From Ornithodoros turicata (Eukaryota; Arthropoda; Arachnida; Ixodida; Argasidae): 64,000 nt of DNA. A model generated the notes under the pieces. That model worked only from the letters and a program-made list of their open reading frames with translations. It did no database searches and had not been told where the DNA came from. A program made the translations under genes and the position numbers. The stretch lies in contig NC_088206.1 in assembly GCF_037126465.1 (NCBI RefSeq), forward strand, positions 51,192,841 to 51,256,840. The letters are read 5' to 3'. Positions 59,666 through 64,000 of the stretch are shown here, one piece after another. Numbering within the stretch: position 1 is the stretch's first letter; each line of letters starts with the position of its first letter.

Positions 59666-62600
59666 ACGTATTATGCTGTTCAGTAATTATCCGATAGTAG
59701 AAAATGTGATTTGTCATGCTTGACACTTTGCTATTTGAACAGACGTGTGTGTAATTTTTCACTGCTCACGGTTGCGGGCCCATGTTTTTCGTTTATGCAG
59801 AAGAAGTATGTGCCGCTTGGTGGCGCTCAATGGTGTACTGTCAGGAGAAATGGGTGTGTTCGATTGTTGTTTTTGTTGTTGCTTGTGTATTCACTTTGCT
59901 CCATATGCTGACGAAGAAAGCTGTTTGCAGTTATCGGTATTTGAGCAGAAATGCTGGTATCCTAGCGCAGGGTAGACATTCCTATGAAGCACGTCACCCT
60001 CAGGGGTGTTTGGTAAATTAATTATTTTCACTGTGAGTCTGCAGTGTGTCACGACTGTGTCGCTACCGTCGGCCCCAGACTACAGCTAATCAGCACCGTC
60101 ATCGTCGGGCACGGGCAAACGTCATCCGGCTCGTGCACGGAAGCCAACAAAACTGGGGAGCACGAGAGCTTATGGTCCTCTTGGCTGTTCTGGGCCCTCT
60201 TCATGTCAGCCAGAGTTTCCGCCTCTGATTAAAATCCAGATTCTGGACCTCTGTCGTCAATTTGGGGGAAGGAATAGGCCAGACGGTATAGGCTGAAATG
60301 GGAAGGAAGAAGAACTTGGAGCGCTTGATTGATAGTAATCTAAGTAGTAGCACAATTACATTATAGAGGACGAGTGGCAGTTTCCATTGAGAGTCAAATT
60401 TTAAGACTCCTAAAATTATCGTTGAGCTTATTCAGAGTAGTAAGGGCTTTGTGTTATGGTTTTTCTAAACTGCAACGCAAGAGTGAAAATTAGTAGGATA
60501 AAGAAATTAACCTGGTGATGTTGACAATATATTCCTGAAACCTTTGTATGGAGACATCCTGTCTAGTCCTCGGTCGTGCGCGAATGGAAAATTTGCCCCC
60601 CCCCCCCCCCAGACTTTCGCGCCTTTTCGCTGGCTGTCGTGGTGGCAGGTGTAGGCTCAGACAATGAGAATGTGAGCATAGAAAAGGTTGTGCGTCATAC
60701 ATCACATAAGCCTAGTGATGATGTTGAGTGTTCCATGGTCTCAATTATTATTTTTTTCTTCTATATTCTAGAGAGCAGTGGTAGCAGTTTTCATAATGAG
60801 TGAGGATTTTACTGCTATTGAGATTTTAATGACTGAAAGTAGCAAGGGTGCTTTTTGAGAAATCTTTGGGGTGAAAATGCTCAACTCCTTTGCCGCTGTC
60901 TAGCGCGGCTCTACGCATCCTCAGGCAGGTTGTGATGACGTCATGCAGTGGCTCTATGTTTCAGGTGTCTGTTGCATTGGGTTGACCGTTATGGGAGAAA
61001 AAGTGTAGCCTCAGAAAATGGGAGTTTTGGTTTTCATTGGTCGATTGTGTACATTTTCCTGGATTTTGTGATGAGCGAATTTATTATAAGGACTCTTTTA
61101 TATACGTAGAGTGTGTGTGTTTAGAAATAGTTTGATGTTGGAGAGTCTGTTTTGAGTTGTCTCTCGAGTTGTCTTTTGAGTTGTTGTTTTGAGAGTCTCT
61201 GCACTTGCTTTCCTTTGTTGTCTATCAATCGTGCGATTTTTCCTCGCACGACAGTGCTCCTTGAGCAATGCCCTGACAGGCCCAGACATGTTCTGTCTTA
61301 TGATGCATGCTTTCTTTTTGTTGACACATGTAGTTCGGTATTTTTCTTTTTTGTCAAGAAAAATTGTTGTTGAAACAGTGACTTGACGATGGCGGTAGTC
61401 CTGCCGTGCCCTTGATCTGTAGGGGAATAGCGCTGCCATGATTCTTAATAAATTTGCGATTAAATTTGTTGAAAAAGTAACCGCAAGGGAGACAGGTGCG
61501 TGGTTCTATTCAGCTGAAAAAAAGCACGATTATTCACTTCTCTCCCTGGCACTCGGATGGAACGGACGTGCCTCACTGTTCTCTTCATTACCGATGCTCT
61601 GGGTTGATTTGTTGTGTACTTAGTCCTCGTTATTAGTTATTGATGGTGTTCCTTGTTTGAATATTTTGTTATTCCTTGTTTTTGATAAGTCTCATTTAGT
61701 AATTCTTTGGGATAAAAATGCTTAATTTCTATGATCAGCTTTGATGCATGATATTTTGTGCTTTTCTGCAATAGTTTTTCTGTTTTTTATGCAATCATTA
61801 TAGTAGGAGAAAGGGGAAATAATCTTGGGATAGTGAATCAATAAATAATAGGTCTCCTGTCTAGAGCGCAGCCGTACGCGTCATTGAACCACGCAGCTGC
61901 GTGCCTGGGAAAGGGGGTGATGACGTTGTTGAATATATTGTAGAAGACAATATGGAAGTACGATATACCCCACGAGCATTCTGTATCACTTGTCTATTCT
62001 TCTCATGCCTCTGTAAAGCATCGTCATCCAACAGTCTCTCTGTCCTATCTTCTACAACTGGTGCCGTGACCAGGATCACTCGAATCGATTGCTCATTTAT
62101 GCAACGCTGAACGAGAAGATTTCGGAGAGTTCTACAGACGTCATGCCGTGGCTCTATTGTTTCAAGTGGACCTTGTCCCTAGCAGCTGTGTTGGACGTTA
62201 GTGGAAGAAAACAGTGTAGCCTTGAGACAATGGGATGACGTCACGACCAATGAGTAAGGCCCGCAGAGGGCGCAGGGATTCATTTATCTCTTAGCCTCTC
62301 GCAGGTACGGACGTGTCGGTGGTGGATGGCACGCATCACTTCTCTCCACAGCAGTTGCGTTGGCCGTTAGTGGAAAATTGTAGCCAGACCCCCACAGCTC
62401 CCCCTCTTTCCGGCTCTAAAAAATATTTCCACGTCATAACCACGTGATATTGTTGCGTCATGCGTCATCACTAATATCCGTTGGCCGAGCAGCATTGCGT
62501 TGCTCCGATTAGTTAACAAAGTTTGGAAATATTTTTTCGCGGGCGACCGCCTGAGCAGCAAAGTCCAAGATGATGAAGGAACGAATAATCGAGAGACACG

Positions 62601-62867
62601 GGACACGAAGACAAGCACAGGAGTTCTCAGACACAGTAATGATTTAATAACACCGAGCCTCCTAAATACCCAACAACTCCCGGAGGGGAGGGAGAGGGAT
62701 AAAGGATGGCCTATTTACACTGTTCCCACGTTGCGTTATCGCCACCGTCTCCTTCAAAAGTCTTTTCCACTTATCCCTTTTTCCCTAGACACAACCACTG
62801 TATTGTTGAAAATTAAATTGTGCTTCTCTGCTCTATATCTCTATTTTTTTATTTTTTAGGACCGTGA
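59666..62867. other. old repeats, no recognisable gene
   Basis: Several 60-119-codon ORFs, none with a known domain. A C-run at 60597-60610 and weakly similar blocks near 60890-61010 and 62130-62390 (TGATGACGTCA, GTGGCTCTAT, AAAGTGTAGCC-like) suggest decayed copies of one repeat. Confidence 0.35.
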
Positions 62868-63020
62868 GTATCAGGAAACATGCAGTGTGGTCCGGAGACG
62901 AATTATATGTTCCCCATTTAGTGAGGTGACTCACTGGATGATGCTAATTACTGAGGAATCCTAGATGCTAATTAATTGCTAATTTAATGGTGTCCAAGCG
63001 CCTTGGGTGTTTCCTGATAC
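62868..63020. repeat. 153-bp inverted-repeat pair
   Basis: GTATCAGGAAACA at 62868 and TGTTTCCTGATAC at 63008 are exact complements, with GACC nearby on both sides. The core has GCTAATTAATTGCTAATT words. Possible MITE; no TSD was defined. Confidence 0.4.
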
Positions 63021-63763
63021 TTCTGGTCAGGGATTACTACGCCATCTTGATCCGATCATAGATATGTTACGTTCAAATGTTTAGGAGAATAGGAACGATA
63101 TTTTTAAAGAGTCTCTGACCAGAACCAGGTAAATGTTGTTGTTTGTAAGGATAACGAACCTACATGGTGCCTCCAAGTTACAGTTGAAACGTTTCGTCTC
63201 TGCGGAGCCCCGAACTATTCTAAACAAGGAGCCGAAAAGCGGTTTCGTTTTCAACCGTCAACTCATCTGATCAGCGCAGAAATCTAGCTATTATGCATTG
63301 GTTTTCCTTAGTGTATGACGTAAAACGCCCGCGACGTTTATTGGAGGAAAGTCCACACCGGAAGCTTTGGTGGTTTCCGCAACTTCCGTGTTGCTGGGTG
63401 CTGTTTTCAACGTGGACGTCGAAGGAGGAAGCACAGCGGAGTCAACAAGTCAGCTTTTCAGCTACCTTTCAGTAACTGAGAGGGGGGTTCTGCTACGTGC
63501 AGCAGAGTTCGGAAGCCTGGCTTTTGAAATGTTGAGCCGCGAATCGACTTCAGCATGAAGAGGAAGTTCCATACGCATCGGGCACGCAAGACGTAGACAA
63601 CGTAAACAACAGACTGCTATATGAGCTTTCAGCATTCATCATGATGAAGCACATGAACAGTTTGTGTAAATTTGGTGTTTGACGTCGCCGTCTTTTTAAG
63701 GTGCCGGTGTGGTTCATGCATAATCCCTGCCGGGGTGTACTTCCGTACCGGGACCACTCGTTT
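63021..63763. other. no recognisable gene
   Basis: Short ORFs only. CTCTGACCAGAACCAGG near 63113 echoes CTGGTCAGGG near 63024 in inverted form. Confidence 0.3.
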
Positions 63764-64000
63764 CCCAGGCAAAAATCTGGAGTGGGACCACTTCAAAGTG
63801 GAACCAGTTTCACGATGGTCCCACTCGATGTGGAAGCAGTGGAATTGATCCAGTGGTCCCCTCTGGCTAAATGGTCCGGGATCCGGCCACGTAGCAGCTG
63901 GGACCACTGAATCCATGACCGAAAATAATGCGTCGAAATGCACATACTGCTCAAGTAAATACCGTTTATTCTGCTTAAAGCATACACTGAGCAGAAAGAA
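63764..64000. mobile_element. CCCAGGCAAAAATCTGG element, second copy, cut by window edge
   Basis: Starts CCCAGGCAAAAATCTGGAGT and follows 42923 onward closely: the same AAGTGGAACCAGTTTCACG, CAGTGGTCCCCTCTG and ATGCATGACCGAAA-like text, ending in CATACACTGAGCAGAAAG against CATACACTAAGGATAAAG. It gives a sequence to compare with the nest's second layer. Confidence 0.8.

Noticed and set aside
60890..62390. Tandem or segmental duplication between 60.9 and 62.1 kb
   Set aside because: Only short motifs (TGATGACGTCA, GTGGCTCTAT, GTGTAGCC) recur with poor alignment between them; could be coincidence or very old repeats.
1..64000. CRISPR arrays, bacterial operons, tRNA and rRNA genes
   Set aside because: None recognised: repeats are minisatellites or TIR elements, coding regions are eukaryotic transposons, and I saw no cloverleaf-type sequence or rRNA core.

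Overview
The window is eukaryotic and repeat-dominated. It most resembles an arthropod genome, and a tick (Ixodida) is the best guess. That rests on inference from the mix of transposons (Penelope-like, CR1/L2-like, RNase H-bearing non-LTR, Ty3/gypsy, PIF/Harbinger, P-element, TTAA-type, many small TIR elements) plus a single-pass M13 (neprilysin) family protein; nothing here is species-diagnostic. There are no bacterial operons or CRISPR arrays, and I recognised no tRNA or rRNA genes.

Layout. 1-5.7 kb: a broken PIF/Harbinger transposase abuts a Ty3/gypsy fragment (minus strand), whose gag is split by a 2.16-kb TA-flanked element. 5.8-9.7 kb: foldback elements, a non-LTR ORF1 fragment and a CTCACCTCA minisatellite. 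9.76-14.46 kb: the only intact host-like gene, a single-exon 1565-aa M13-family protein with a very long charged cytoplasmic region, one membrane segment and an ectodomain lacking the zinc/catalytic motifs. 15.2-18.5 kb: broken non-LTR elements interrupted by two copies of a CATCCG-word element. 18.7-23.4 kb: an apparently intact CR1/L2-like retrotransposon with 294-bp 5' monomers, a 2A ribosome-skipping motif in ORF1, and ORF2 in the same frame behind one UAG in a known leaky context. 24.2-28.0 kb: a Penelope-like element with an open RT/GIY-YIG frame and 729-bp inverted ends, flanked by fragments of another RT. 28.5-30.3 kb: a non-LTR fragment with an RNase H domain. 31.2-34.1 kb: two palindromic Penelope remnants next to (TA)n tracts.

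34.9-42.1 kb: an old gypsy gag fragment carrying a GC-rich 8-bp-TSD element and a young gypsy element (302-bp LTRs, two LTR differences seen, damaged pol). 42.2-49.1 kb: a small intact TIR element, then a four-level nest. Its innermost member is a 4.37-kb TTAA-flanked element with a minus-strand THAP exon and a plus-strand acidic/cysteine-rich remnant. 49.1-58.5 kb: more 8-bp-TSD elements, a broken BEN-domain gene, a broken P-element transposase with a THAP domain, and a two-unit minisatellite. 58.5-64 kb: no recognisable gene; mostly old repeats, ending in a second copy of the CCCAGGCA element.

Most notable: (1) the retrotransposon combining 2A skipping with a UAG-CAA-UCA junction, where the first endonuclease motif lies upstream of the first ORF2 ATG; (2) the catalytically dead M13 protein with an RG/DE-rich cytoplasmic half; (3) two exact matches to the histone mRNA 3' stem-loop, away from any histone gene and downstream of THAP/BEN genes; (4) several different TIR elements whose interiors are built from one degenerate, often palindromic word.
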